Shown here: positions 54,338-64,000 of the stretch, in pieces
How positions within the stretch are numbered: the first letter of the stretch is position 1
Layout: each line of letters opens with the position of its first letter
DNA from: Bradyrhizobium cajani
GTDB taxonomy: Bacteria; Pseudomonadota; Alphaproteobacteria; Rhizobiales; Xanthobacteraceae
Reading direction: 5' to 3'
NCBI RefSeq assembly: GCF_009759665.1
Contig: NZ_WQNE01000010.1
Coordinates: 1 to 64,000 of the forward strand
Length of the DNA: 64,000 nucleotides
Notes under the pieces: generated by a model
Databases searched by the model: none
Seen by the model: the letters and a program-made list of their open reading frames with translations, nothing else
Told to the model about the DNA's origin: nothing
Made by a program: the position numbers and the translations under genes

Positions 54338-55345
54338 CTACTGCACGATCTCCAGATAGAGCTGGGTGTCGAAGTAATCAGGCGCGCGCACGGCATCGGT
54401 GATGCCCGCGTCAGCCATGAAGAAATCGCTGACCTGCTGGAGCCACTTCAGCACGGTCCCGTCGATGTATAGTCGCTTCCATTCCCGCGACGAAAACAGC
54501 TTCTGCGCCTTGAACGCCTCGACAATGTCCGCGACCGCGGCCTGGCTGTAGTGCTTCTTCTGGAGAGCCTCAGCGGCGGCCGCAGGGCTGCGCACCATGT
54601 GGTCGTTGGCGTCCGTCCAGGCACGAATGACCCGCCCGAGGATATTCCTGTTCTCCGCAGCATAGCCGGCGCGGGCCGCCCAGCCGCCGAGGACGGCGGA
54701 TTGCGGATAGAATGCCGACGCATCCACTAGCTTGACCGCGTCGGGCACGGCGTTGCGCACGGTGATGTTGAACGGCACCCAGAGTGCCACAGCCGGGACG
54801 TCGCCGGCGATGAACGCCTTGACCGCAGCCGACATGCTGCTGTTGACGATCTCGACCTCCGACGGATTGATGGAATTGGCACGCAACGCGCGATCCAGGA
54901 AGATGTGCGCCGTCGTCTGCCTGGTCGTTGCGATGCGCTTGCCCCTGAGTGCGGCGAAGCCGTCCACCCCGAGAGCCGGCCTGACCCAGAGCTGAGCGGT
55001 GGCGATCTCGATGTCGTTGATGAGAAAGCCGCGCCCGGCGCCGCGCGCCAGATAGCTCGAGATGACCCCGCCCGCCGATAGCATGTCGATCTGGCCTTTC
55101 GCCATCGCCTCGAACACTTCCGGCCCGGTGTTGAACTCCAGCAATTCGAAGTCGATCCCCTGCTTGTCGAACGAACCCCGATCAAGCCCGGTCCAGATGT
55201 GGCCATCCACGGCGACAACGTGGAGGTAGCCGAGCCGGACCTTTGCGCGGGCTTGGGCCAGCGCCGGCGCGGCCAGCGTCGGGGCTACAGCCAGCATCGC
55301 CGCCCGGCGCAGCAATTGCCGCCGGCTGACGCGACGAGCGTTCAT
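54338..55345 (-). CDS. Tat-exported ABC-type substrate-binding protein (NMT1/SsuA-like)
   Basis: A 335-residue periplasmic binding protein. The Tat signal is clear: RRVSRRQLLRRAAMLAVAP, then APALAQA. The mature part begins KVRLGYLHVVAVDGHIWTGL, with the hinge segments FEAMAKGQIDMLSAGG and ALRGKRIATTRQT, as in sulfonate/nitrate/taurine-type (SsuA/TauA/NMT1) binding proteins. ATG 55345 overlaps the cyclase stop by four bases (ATGA), so it is translated right after the cyclase. No ABC permease or ATPase gene is adjacent. This suggests a binding protein that presents its ligand to the cyclase's sensor domain; that is inference. Confidence 0.87.
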   Translation of the reverse strand: MNARRVSRRQLLRRAAMLAVAPTLAAPALAQARAKVRLGYLHVVAVDGHIWTGLDRGSFDKQGIDFELLEFNTGPEVFEAMAKGQIDMLSAGGVISSYLARGAGRGFLINDIEIATAQLWVRPALGVDGFAALRGKRIATTRQTTAHIFLDRALRANSINPSEVEIVNSSMSAAVKAFIAGDVPAVALWVPFNITVRNAVPDAVKLVDASAFYPQSAVLGGWAARAGYAAENRNILGRVIRAWTDANDHMVRSPAAAAEALQKKHYSQAAVADIVEAFKAQKLFSSREWKRLYIDGTVLKWLQQVSDFFMADAGITDAVRAPDYFDTQLYLEIVQ

Positions 55346-57447
55346 GCCGCCTGCCCTTTGTTCTGGGCCGCGTTGCGAAACTGCTGCGCATGATGTTGCG
55401 CGATGCCATCTCTGGGATAATCGAGCATGAAGCTGGAGAGCTGAACCAGGGTCGTCTCGGCCGCGCCCTCCCGTGCGATCGACGCGAAAACCTCGTCCCA
55501 GCGCCGGCACATCGCGATGTCGGCCTCGCCCGCCTGCGCAAGCTCACCACGCAGCTCGCTCACCTCGATCGCATCGGCAAACCCCTTGGGCCTGATGCTG
55601 TCGACACTTCGAAACAGGAACGCATGACCGGCACGTGCACGGACAGCGGCGCTGACCAGAACGCGCGTACCGTAGTTCTTGTTCAAGCCCTCCAGCCGTG
55701 ACGCCAGGTTGATGGTCGCGCCGAGCGCCGTGTAGTTCATCCGGTCGCTCGACCCGATATTGCCGACGACGGCATCGCCGACATGCAAGCCGAAGCGGGT
55801 GTCGTAAGGTGGCCAGCCCTCGCGCCGAAATTCCTTGTTGAGCGCCTCGTTCGCCGCAAGGCATGCCAGGATGGCGCGACACGCATTGACGGTATGGTTG
55901 GGATCATCCGCCGGCGCGTTCCAGAACGCCATCACGGCATCGCCGATATATTTGTCGACCGTGCCCTGATGCCGCATGATCTCGTCCGACAGCGCTGCGA
56001 AGTAGCGCGATGTGTAGACCATCATGTTTGAAGGGTCGGCTCTCTCGGTCTTGGCGGTGAAGTCGGCGACATCGGTGAACAGTACCGTGACCTCGCGCCT
56101 GGCTCCGCCGAGGCCGAGCGAGGAACCGGTTTCGATCAACTGCCGCACGACCTGGCGAGGAATGAAGCTCGCGAAACTCCGCACCACGTTGCGCATGGTG
56201 AACACCGAGCGGCCGAGCTCTTCGATCTCGGCAATGACAGAATGAATTCGCGGCCGCTCGGCGATCTGAAAGCGCTGGATCTCGTCGGTCTGAGCGACGA
56301 GCTTCTGCAGCGGCCGCGCCATCAGCGATCCCAGCCAGAACGCGAATGGCAGCGTCGCACCCACGAACGCAAGCGCAAGGGCAAACAGCGTGCGGCGTTC
56401 ACCGACGATCCGCGAGTAGAATTCGTCGAGCGGCGCGACCATCGCAATGGAGACATTGGCGGACCCGGTGGTCGCAAGCCGATGCACTGCGGCGACATAG
56501 GTTCGACCCGACGCATCCTCAAAGAACTGTTGCGCCGGCCCACCCTGCCGCCAGGAGGTGATGATCGGCGCAATCGCGGGCAGCCTGAGCGCGCTGATCT
56601 GCGGCAGATCATCCTGCCGTTCCGGTATCTCCGCCATCAAGCGGCTCATGTCGGGGTGAGCGACGATGCGACCGGATTCGTTGAACAGGAAAGCCAGGCC
56701 GGATTGCCCGAGCTTCTGCTGCGCCAGCATCTCCTCGAACCGGTTCAGAAGCACGTCGCCGGCGACGACGCCGCGGCGCCCTTCCCTCAACGGCGATCGC
56801 AGCGTGTAGCCGGGCTCGCCCGTGGCATAGAAGACATAGGGACCGGTCAGCAGCGTCTTGTCGTTCTTGAAGGCCTCGACATACCAGGGCCGTTGCCGCG
56901 GGTCGTAAGCTGCGGGGCCCGCGACCTCTGCAACCTGGATGAGGTTCTCCGACAGAAACTGCGTGACAGGTTTGGCCCCAGCCGTGCGCGAGATCACGAC
57001 CAGCCGGAAAAACGCATGCTCATCGACGTTCAGGCCCGCCCTGAAGGTCGAATCGGCACGGTCGATGACGTCCATCTCGATGAAGGAGCCGTCCTCGTAA
57101 CCGACATAGAGATTGAAGAGCTGCGGGTTGTTCCGCAACATCGCGGCCATCAGACCGTACAGCCGCGGATTGTCGGCAATCTCGGCCTCCTGTATCGATG
57201 GCAGGCCGGACAGGATCTCGAGATTGTCGCGGACGTACTTGAACTGCTCATCGACATGATCGGCGCCGAGCTGGGCCACCTTCTCGATGAAGCCGCTGGC
57301 TGCGGCCCGCGTGATCACTGTCACGCGTTCGAAGCTAAGATAGACCAACGTCAAACCCACGAGCAGCACGACGGCCACGAACACCGTGATGATCGATGTC
57401 TGAAAGCCGATGCGAAGCCTGCGCTTGCTGGTCCGGTCTCCGGTCAT
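55342..57447 (-). CDS. Membrane adenylate/guanylate cyclase with Cache-type sensor (701 aa)
   Basis: A receptor-type class III nucleotide cyclase. Helix 1 at residues 16-38, a periplasmic double-Cache-like domain of about 300 residues (DPRQRPWYVEAFKNDK, GLAFLFNESGRIVAHP), helix 2 at about 353-376, a HAMP-like region (MARPLQKLVAQTDEIQRF), and the cyclase domain from about 450. Catalytic features: D459 in VLFTDVADF, K499 and D503 in DKYIGDAVMAF, and the Asn/Arg of ATINLASRLEG. It should make cAMP (or cGMP) in response to an outside ligand. It is coupled to the binding protein gene downstream. Confidence 0.92.
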   Translation of the reverse strand: MTGDRTSKRRLRIGFQTSIITVFVAVVLLVGLTLVYLSFERVTVITRAAASGFIEKVAQLGADHVDEQFKYVRDNLEILSGLPSIQEAEIADNPRLYGLMAAMLRNNPQLFNLYVGYEDGSFIEMDVIDRADSTFRAGLNVDEHAFFRLVVISRTAGAKPVTQFLSENLIQVAEVAGPAAYDPRQRPWYVEAFKNDKTLLTGPYVFYATGEPGYTLRSPLREGRRGVVAGDVLLNRFEEMLAQQKLGQSGLAFLFNESGRIVAHPDMSRLMAEIPERQDDLPQISALRLPAIAPIITSWRQGGPAQQFFEDASGRTYVAAVHRLATTGSANVSIAMVAPLDEFYSRIVGERRTLFALALAFVGATLPFAFWLGSLMARPLQKLVAQTDEIQRFQIAERPRIHSVIAEIEELGRSVFTMRNVVRSFASFIPRQVVRQLIETGSSLGLGGARREVTVLFTDVADFTAKTERADPSNMMVYTSRYFAALSDEIMRHQGTVDKYIGDAVMAFWNAPADDPNHTVNACRAILACLAANEALNKEFRREGWPPYDTRFGLHVGDAVVGNIGSSDRMNYTALGATINLASRLEGLNKNYGTRVLVSAAVRARAGHAFLFRSVDSIRPKGFADAIEVSELRGELAQAGEADIAMCRRWDEVFASIAREGAAETTLVQLSSFMLDYPRDGIAQHHAQQFRNAAQNKGQAA

Positions 57448-57468
57448 CGGAGCTCCGTGACGCCTCCC

Positions 57469-57726
57469 CTAGTATTTTCGAACGATCGGTTTCGACGGGG
57501 CCGCCGCGGGCGCGGCCTGCGAGACCGAGAAGGTAACCCACGTCGACCAGCTTTTCGGACGGTTTTCGACCTCCAGGTCCTTGTATCCCCTGACATTGAG
57601 ATACCCCTGGTAGCCGTCCGACATCGGGATCATGAATCCGATCTGCGGACCGATGCCGACGGACTGTCCCCTGAAGCCGCCAAGCTTCCCGGCGCTCGAG
57701 GCTGGAGACGAGGACGCCGCACTGCG
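57469..57726 (-). pseudogene. Remnant of an SphA/COG4313-type outer-membrane protein (C-terminus)
   Basis: An 85-codon open stretch on the minus strand with no start codon, cut off upstream by a TGA at 57727-57729. It reads GKLGGFRGQSVGIGPQIGFM, then GYQGYLNVRGYKDLEVENRP, then WSTWVTFSVSQA to a TAG. These are the last beta-strands typical of the SphA-family/'transporter' outer-membrane proteins (GIGPQ, GYLNVRGY, NRP..W..W.TF), which are normally about 300 residues. Only the end is left, so this is a decayed gene between the cyclase start and the AraC regulator gene. Confidence 0.7.
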
Positions 57727-58083
57727 TCAACGTCTCTTCCCCTTTCGCGCGCACTTTTTCGACCAAGCGGCAAACCGCTGCCGCCTGCGCTCCGAATCCG
57801 CGGAGCGCCTCCGGCCAGTATCGCCAAGGTTGTAAACGGTATCCGAAGATTGGGCGGCTGTGATGTGCAGTTTGTGCCACTACGCCGGACTGGCCGGTCA
57901 GGCTTAACGACCCATGCCGCAAATTCCTCGATCCGCAGCGTTGTGCAGCGACTCTCTCGCGTCAAGTTTACGATGCTTTGTCTCAAAACGCGAAGTCAGT
58001 TTCGTCGCACGCACCTCTCGTTCCGGTGGTGCTTCGTTGCCGGCCGCCGCAGAATAGTCGCGCTTCAGGAACAGAGTTCGGTC
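57727..58083. other. Intergenic region upstream of the AraC regulator gene
   Basis: About 360 bases with no intact gene. The minus strand may contain older, unrecognisable parts of the broken outer-membrane protein gene. It should also hold the promoter of the AraC-type regulator gene that starts at 58084. No strong dyad was seen. Confidence 0.4.
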
Positions 58084-59058
58084 ATGGGGCAATTCCTGCT
58101 GGTTGATTCGCGTCAGCTCGACAGCTTCGAAGGCCTTCATCAGGCCGTTCACGGCTCGCATGTCGATGTCATGCAGCTCGGACGCGGGCGATTGCGCGGA
58201 ACATTGTCGCACATTGGCATCGGCGATTTCTCGCTCAGCATCGGCACTTTCAACGTCGGCATGCGCACGCAGCGCATCTCCAGCGACGACAAGCTGATCA
58301 TCGGGATGCTGCTCGCGGCCGAAGAGCGCGTCGCCCACTGGTCGTTCGACATGCAGCTCAACGACGTGCTTGTGATTCCGCCGCTGGTCGAGCATGACGG
58401 CGTCTTCCACGGCGCATCCGCTTACGCGGCCATGCGCCTCGAACTCAACGACGTGACGTCCCTGTTCGGCGGCGAAGCGAGGTTGAGCGACCCCGACACC
58501 TGGCGCAGCCGCGGACATTTCCGAGCGGATCCTGCGAGTGGCGCGATCGCCTCGCGGCGTCTGGTCCGGATCATGTCGCATCTGCACAGCAAGGACGGTC
58601 TTACACCGTCGACCGCCGACTTCTGGAAGCGATCCATCGTGGAGTGCATGGCGGCCAACATCATTTCGTCGCTGCCGCCCGACGATGGCGGATGGTTGCC
58701 CTCGGCAAGGCGGGTGATCCACAAGGTCGAGGACCATCTGGCGGAAACCGGCACGCGCCCGGTGCACATCTCGGAGATTTGCGACGCGCTTGGTGTCTCG
58801 CGGCGAACGCTGCATCGCGCATTTCGGGAGGTGTTCGGCATTGGGCCGGTCACGTTCCTGCGGCACAAGCGCCTGTGCGTGACCCACTCGATTCTGCGCG
58901 AGAGCGCACCCGGCACGACGACAGTCGCGAGCGTCGCCATGCAGCAGGGCTTCTTCGAGCTTGGCCGCTTCGCCCACTACTACCAGGCCATGTTCGGCGA
59001 ATACCCCTCACAGACGCTCGGGGTCGCGCCGCGCCAGCTCGCGGGCCTGCCCCATTAG
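58084..59058 (+). CDS. AraC-family transcriptional regulator, EutR-like (324 aa)
   Basis: A regulator with an N-terminal ligand domain of about 200 residues and a C-terminal double helix-turn-helix. The first HTH is HISEICDALGVSRRTLHRAF and the second is around SVAMQQGFFELGRFAHYYQ, then MFGEYPSQTLG, matching the AraC signature. The segment FREVFGIGPVTFLRHKRLC resembles EutR-type regulators. ATG 58084 (MGQFLLVDSRQ) is used; the frame is open far upstream through the neighbouring genes but without homology. It lies beside the broken outer-membrane protein gene, which may have been its former target. Confidence 0.87.
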   Translation: MGQFLLVDSRQLDSFEGLHQAVHGSHVDVMQLGRGRLRGTLSHIGIGDFSLSIGTFNVGMRTQRISSDDKLIIGMLLAAEERVAHWSFDMQLNDVLVIPPLVEHDGVFHGASAYAAMRLELNDVTSLFGGEARLSDPDTWRSRGHFRADPASGAIASRRLVRIMSHLHSKDGLTPSTADFWKRSIVECMAANIISSLPPDDGGWLPSARRVIHKVEDHLAETGTRPVHISEICDALGVSRRTLHRAFREVFGIGPVTFLRHKRLCVTHSILRESAPGTTTVASVAMQQGFFELGRFAHYYQAMFGEYPSQTLGVAPRQLAGLPH

Positions 59059-59236
59059 CCGCCGCCAGGCCGGCAGTCCCGCCTGGGCGCAGATCCCGTT
59101 CACATTGAACCTATCCGGGATAAAGTGCACCAATAACCAAGAGTGATTCTGGTCACACTTGCCTGGGCGCCCCGCTGCTAAGCATCGAACCAGGACGGGC
59201 ACCGGTAGAGCATCGTCGAATTGGATGAGAATTCCC

Positions 59237-59905
59237 ATGAAAAGCCTGATCGGCGCCTTTGTCGGCGCGTTCTGTGTTGCGGCCCCCGCTTTGGCGCAGA
59301 CTCCTGCCGCAATCGTCGAAGACGTCCAGGGCAAGGTCGACGGCATTGCGTTCATGGACTATGTGGCGCCGGGCAAGATCATCAAGCTCGGGCCCAAGGC
59401 CAGCATCACGCTCAGCTACCTCAAATCCTGCCAGCGCGAGACGATCAGCGAAGGCGTTGTCCTGGTCGGCGCCGAGCAGAGCACCGTGCAGCTTGGCGAG
59501 GTGAAGCGGGAAAAGGTGCCCTGCGACACCAACGCAGCAAGACTATCGGAGCGCGAGGCGAACCAGAGTGCCGCGACCACCTTCCGCACGGTGCGGTCGG
59601 ACGCCAAGGGCGCGCCGGCAAAGCTGCCCACCATCTATGGCGTCGCGCCGCTGGTCCAGGCCAAGAGCGGCAGCACGCTGGTGATCGAGCGCACCGACGG
59701 CAAGGAGCCCACGATCAGCGTGCCGCTCAAGAGCGACACCATGGTCCACGGCAGGTTCTATGATTTTGCCAAGGCCGGGAAGTCGCTGACCCCAGGCGGC
59801 AGCTATCTCGCCATCCTCGGCGCCAAGCGCTACGCCTTCCAGGTCGACGCCGGCGCCACCTCGTCGCCGACGCCGCTCGTCGGCCGCCTGCTGCGGCTCG
59901 AATAG
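59237..59905 (+). CDS. Secreted FecR-like protein upstream of the CHASE2 cyclase gene (222 aa)
   Basis: A periplasmic protein with a signal peptide (MKSLIGAFVGAFCVAAPALA, cut before QTPAA). The mature N-terminus reads AIVEDVQGKVDGIAFMDYVA, PGKIIKLGPKASITLSYLKS, a beta-pattern like FecR-domain proteins in which an exported beta-sandwich senses or stabilises a partner. ATG 59225 is an alternative start. It lies 18 bases before the start of the CHASE2-type cyclase gene; FecR-like proteins are often paired with CHASE2 cyclases, so it is likely a partner of its extracellular domain. Two cysteines (KSCQRE, VPCDTN) may form a disulfide. Confidence 0.75.
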   Translation: MKSLIGAFVGAFCVAAPALAQTPAAIVEDVQGKVDGIAFMDYVAPGKIIKLGPKASITLSYLKSCQRETISEGVVLVGAEQSTVQLGEVKREKVPCDTNAARLSEREANQSAATTFRTVRSDAKGAPAKLPTIYGVAPLVQAKSGSTLVIERTDGKEPTISVPLKSDTMVHGRFYDFAKAGKSLTPGGSYLAILGAKRYAFQVDAGATSSPTPLVGRLLRLE

Positions 59906-59923
59906 GCGACCCGCGACGGCGCG

Positions 59924-62071
59924 ATGCGGCGGATCGGGGGGCGGGACATCGGTGCGGCGATGGTGATTGCGCTCCTCGCGGGCGCGATCTTCACATCCCC
60001 GCCGCTGTATGCCCTGCAGGGCCTGTCGCTCGACATCCTCACCGCCATGCGCGGCAAGCTCATCGGCGACCACCGCGATCCCGCGACCTCGCCGGTCGTC
60101 GTCGTGGCAATCGATGGGGAGACCTACGACACACCACCCTTCAAGGGCTCGCCGACGCTGACCTGGACGCGCGAGATCGGCCGGGTGCTAGGAAGCATCA
60201 CCGAGGGCGGCGCCAAGGTGATCGGCTTCGACGTCATCTTCCCGAGTTCGATCGAGCAGTCCGAAATTCCTTTTGGCGAGGCGCCGCTCGGCACCCGCAT
60301 GAAGGGATTCGACCGGGACTATCTGATTGCCCTGCGGCAGATCTCCGACGCCGGCAAGCTCGTGCTCGGCGAAATCCTCAGCAACGACCATCCGGACGTG
60401 CCCTACCGCGCACAGCAACTGGCGGTCCGAAACAATATCCGCGCCCTCAACGTCCATACCGATGCCGACGACGTGATCCGGCGAATGCCACTGAGTTTCT
60501 CCGTGGCGGGCAAACCCGTCCCCGCGATGGCGGTCGAGCTCGCTGCGCGCGCACTCGGTACAAGGCCTGAGATCGCATCATCGGGCGCAACGGAGTTGTC
60601 CGGCTACACGATCCCAGGCTCGGTGCCGAACACGCTGACGCTCAACTTTCGAGGACTGGGGCGCGACGTCCCGACCTTCTCCTTCGCCGACCTGCGTGCC
60701 TGTGTCGAAAAGGGCGACCGCGACTTCTTCCGCCGCGCCTTCGACGGCAAGGTCGTGCTGCTCGGCACGGTGCTGAATTTCGAGGACCGCAAGCTCACCT
60801 CGATGCGCCTGTCCGGCGGACATGACGGGACGCCGGCGGCGCGGTGCGCCCTGCCCGCGCCGGCAAGTCCGGCAAAGGCTCGCAGCGATGTCGCCGGCGT
60901 ATTCGTGCACGCCGCCGCCGTCCGAAACCTGATCGAGCGCGACGCGGTGACCGAGCTCGGCTTTCCACTGCGGACCATTCTCACGATCGCGTTTGCAGCG
61001 ATCGTCGCCTGCGCGGCCGGCGTGCTCGCACCGAGCGGCGCCGTGATCGCCTGGCTCGCCCTCAGCGCGGCTTACGCGGCCGCTGCCGTCGGCGCGTTCG
61101 TGCATGCACTGGCGCTGCCCTTGACCGAGCCCGTGCTCGCGGGCCTGGCCGCGCTCGCGATGATGATCGGCTACCGCTTCGTGCTGGCCGACCGCGACGA
61201 GCGTTTCCTGCGCAGGAGCTTTGCCTTCTATCTCGCTCCCGAAGTGATCGACACCATGGTCGCGTCCGGCAAGATGCCGGCGCTCGGCGGCGAGATGCGC
61301 AACGTCACCATGTTCTTCTCCGACCTCAGCGGCTTCTCCTCCGTCGCTGAAACCATGACGCCGGGCGAGCTGGTGACGCTGATGAACGAATATCTGTCGG
61401 CCATGACCGACATCATCGAAGGCCATGGCGGCTACGTCGACAAATATGTCGGCGATTCCATCGTCGCCATGTTCGGCGCTCCCGCCGACGATCCGGCACA
61501 CGCGCGCAATGCGGTTCGCGCCGCGCTGAAGTGCCATGAGAAGCTGGCGGAACTCAATGCAAGCAATCCCGTCTTCGCCGGCCACGGCCTGTCGCACCGC
61601 ATCGGGCTCAACAGCGGCGAAGCCGTGGTCGGCAATATCGGCTCCCGCCGCCGCTTCAACTACACCGTGATGAGCGACACCGTGAACGTCGCCTCGCGGC
61701 TGGAGGGCGCCAACAAATATTACGGCACCGCGATCATGGCGTCGGAAACGACGATGGCTCAGACCGGTGACACTTTCGCCTGGCGCGAGCTCGATGCGAT
61801 CAGGGTGCAGGGGCGCGGCGAGGCGATCAGGGTGTTCGAGCCGCTGGCCGAGAGCGGCGCGGAGAGCACCGAGCAGACGAAGGTCGCGGCGGCCTATGCC
61901 GAAGGACTCGCCTGCTGGCGGGCGCGGGAATTTGCGAAGGCGGCCGATGCGTTCGAGATGATGGCGAAAACCGACCCAGCGTCGGCGTTGTTTGCCAAGC
62001 GCGCCAAATCGCTCAGCGCAAATCCACCGCCGCCGGACTGGACGCCGGTCAATACGTTGGAGGGAAAGTAG
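59924..62071 (+). CDS. Adenylate/guanylate cyclase with CHASE2 sensor domain (715 aa)
   Basis: A class III cyclase. The N-terminal helix (GAAMVIALLAGAIFTS) leads to a CHASE2 extracellular domain (SPVVVVAIDGETYD, GGAKVIGFDVIFPSS, FRGLGRDVPTFSFADL), then three closely spaced helices (ILTIAFAAIVACAAGVLA and two more) and the cyclase domain. Catalytic residues: D467 in FFSDLSGFSS, K507 in DKYVGDSIVAMFG, and Asn/Arg in SDTVNVASRLEG. A C-terminal helical tail has TPR-like spacing (CWRAREFAKAADAFEMMAKT). All key residues are present, so it should be active. It follows the FecR-like gene and is convergent with pobA. Confidence 0.94.
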   Translation: MRRIGGRDIGAAMVIALLAGAIFTSPPLYALQGLSLDILTAMRGKLIGDHRDPATSPVVVVAIDGETYDTPPFKGSPTLTWTREIGRVLGSITEGGAKVIGFDVIFPSSIEQSEIPFGEAPLGTRMKGFDRDYLIALRQISDAGKLVLGEILSNDHPDVPYRAQQLAVRNNIRALNVHTDADDVIRRMPLSFSVAGKPVPAMAVELAARALGTRPEIASSGATELSGYTIPGSVPNTLTLNFRGLGRDVPTFSFADLRACVEKGDRDFFRRAFDGKVVLLGTVLNFEDRKLTSMRLSGGHDGTPAARCALPAPASPAKARSDVAGVFVHAAAVRNLIERDAVTELGFPLRTILTIAFAAIVACAAGVLAPSGAVIAWLALSAAYAAAAVGAFVHALALPLTEPVLAGLAALAMMIGYRFVLADRDERFLRRSFAFYLAPEVIDTMVASGKMPALGGEMRNVTMFFSDLSGFSSVAETMTPGELVTLMNEYLSAMTDIIEGHGGYVDKYVGDSIVAMFGAPADDPAHARNAVRAALKCHEKLAELNASNPVFAGHGLSHRIGLNSGEAVVGNIGSRRRFNYTVMSDTVNVASRLEGANKYYGTAIMASETTMAQTGDTFAWRELDAIRVQGRGEAIRVFEPLAESGAESTEQTKVAAAYAEGLACWRAREFAKAADAFEMMAKTDPASALFAKRAKSLSANPPPPDWTPVNTLEGK

Positions 62072-62076
62072 TGGTT

Positions 62077-62104
62077 CTTACCCTCCCCTAGAGGGGAGGG
62101 TAAG
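62077..62104. terminator. Palindromic bidirectional terminator between cyclase and pobA genes
   Basis: CTTACCCTCCCCT (62077-62089) and AGGGGAGGGTAAG (62092-62104) are perfect 13-base complements with a two-base centre. It lies six bases after the cyclase stop and 12 bases from the pobA stop. Its CCCTCCCC...GGGGAGGG form looks like dispersed intergenic palindromes of bradyrhizobial genomes. Confidence 0.75.
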
Positions 62105-62115
62105 AGCGCGCGCCT

Positions 62116-64000
<1,885 letters not shown>

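Noticed and set aside
56242..58083. Long upstream extension of the AraC regulator frame
   Set aside because: It runs antisense to the cyclase gene and through the pseudogene region, has no AraC-like sequence, and the regulator's own homology begins at about 58084.

Overview
The window reads as a chromosomal segment of a high-GC alphaproteobacterium, most likely Bradyrhizobium or a close relative in the Nitrobacteraceae. This rests on the protein types, codon bias, frequent TTG/GTG starts, a DUF3551-like secreted protein, and pobA beside an AraC-type regulator. I could not run a search, so the genus is inference. No rRNA, tRNA, CRISPR array, insertion sequence or phage gene was found.

Region 1 (about 1-35.7 kb) is a large exopolysaccharide/capsule locus. 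It opens with the 5' end of a UDP-glucose dehydrogenase gene and a UDP-glucuronate 4-epimerase-like gene (sugar nucleotide supply). Five GT4-type glycosyltransferases follow, interleaved with a Wza-like outer-membrane lipoprotein, two Wzx-type flippases, a Wzy-like polymerase, an O-antigen ligase/polymerase-like protein, three acyltransferase-3 membrane proteins, a hexapeptide acetyltransferase, a SAM methyltransferase, a fused Wzc-like co-polymerase/BY-kinase, and the initiating undecaprenyl-phosphate sugar phosphotransferase. Three unrelated-looking clan GH-A glycoside-hydrolase-type proteins sit among them. One is a 1452-residue protein with a hydrolase domain, a 161-residue repeat array and an RTX-like C-terminus, probably exported by a type I system encoded elsewhere. 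A small periplasmic module, two paralogous unknown proteins flanking a transglutaminase-like cysteine protease, lies directly upstream of the Wzc-like gene.

Region 2 (about 35.9-41.5 kb) is a looser stretch of small genes: membrane peptides, a PPP-type phosphoesterase, a VanZ-like protein, a DUF3551-like secreted protein, a GrlR-like protein and several unknowns. About 0.8 kb (38.5-39.3 kb) has no convincing gene and may hold decayed coding sequence.

Region 3 (41.6-54.3 kb) is a chemotaxis-type operon on the minus strand. In transcript order it runs STAS protein, cheY, cheA, cheW, MCP, cheW, MCP, hairpin terminator, cheR, cheB and a soluble MCP-like protein. The two MCPs are tandem duplicates. 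A response regulator with an HD-GYP domain is transcribed divergently from the head of the operon, linking the pathway to cyclic-di-GMP.

Region 4 (54.3-64 kb) holds two class III nucleotide cyclases with different sensor modules. One has a periplasmic Cache-type domain and is translationally coupled to an orphan Tat-exported ABC-type binding protein. The other has a CHASE2 domain and follows a secreted FecR-like protein. Between them are an EutR-like AraC regulator and the decayed C-terminus of an SphA/COG4313-type outer-membrane protein. The window ends with pobA (4-hydroxybenzoate 3-monooxygenase) divergent from a truncated AraC-type regulator gene.
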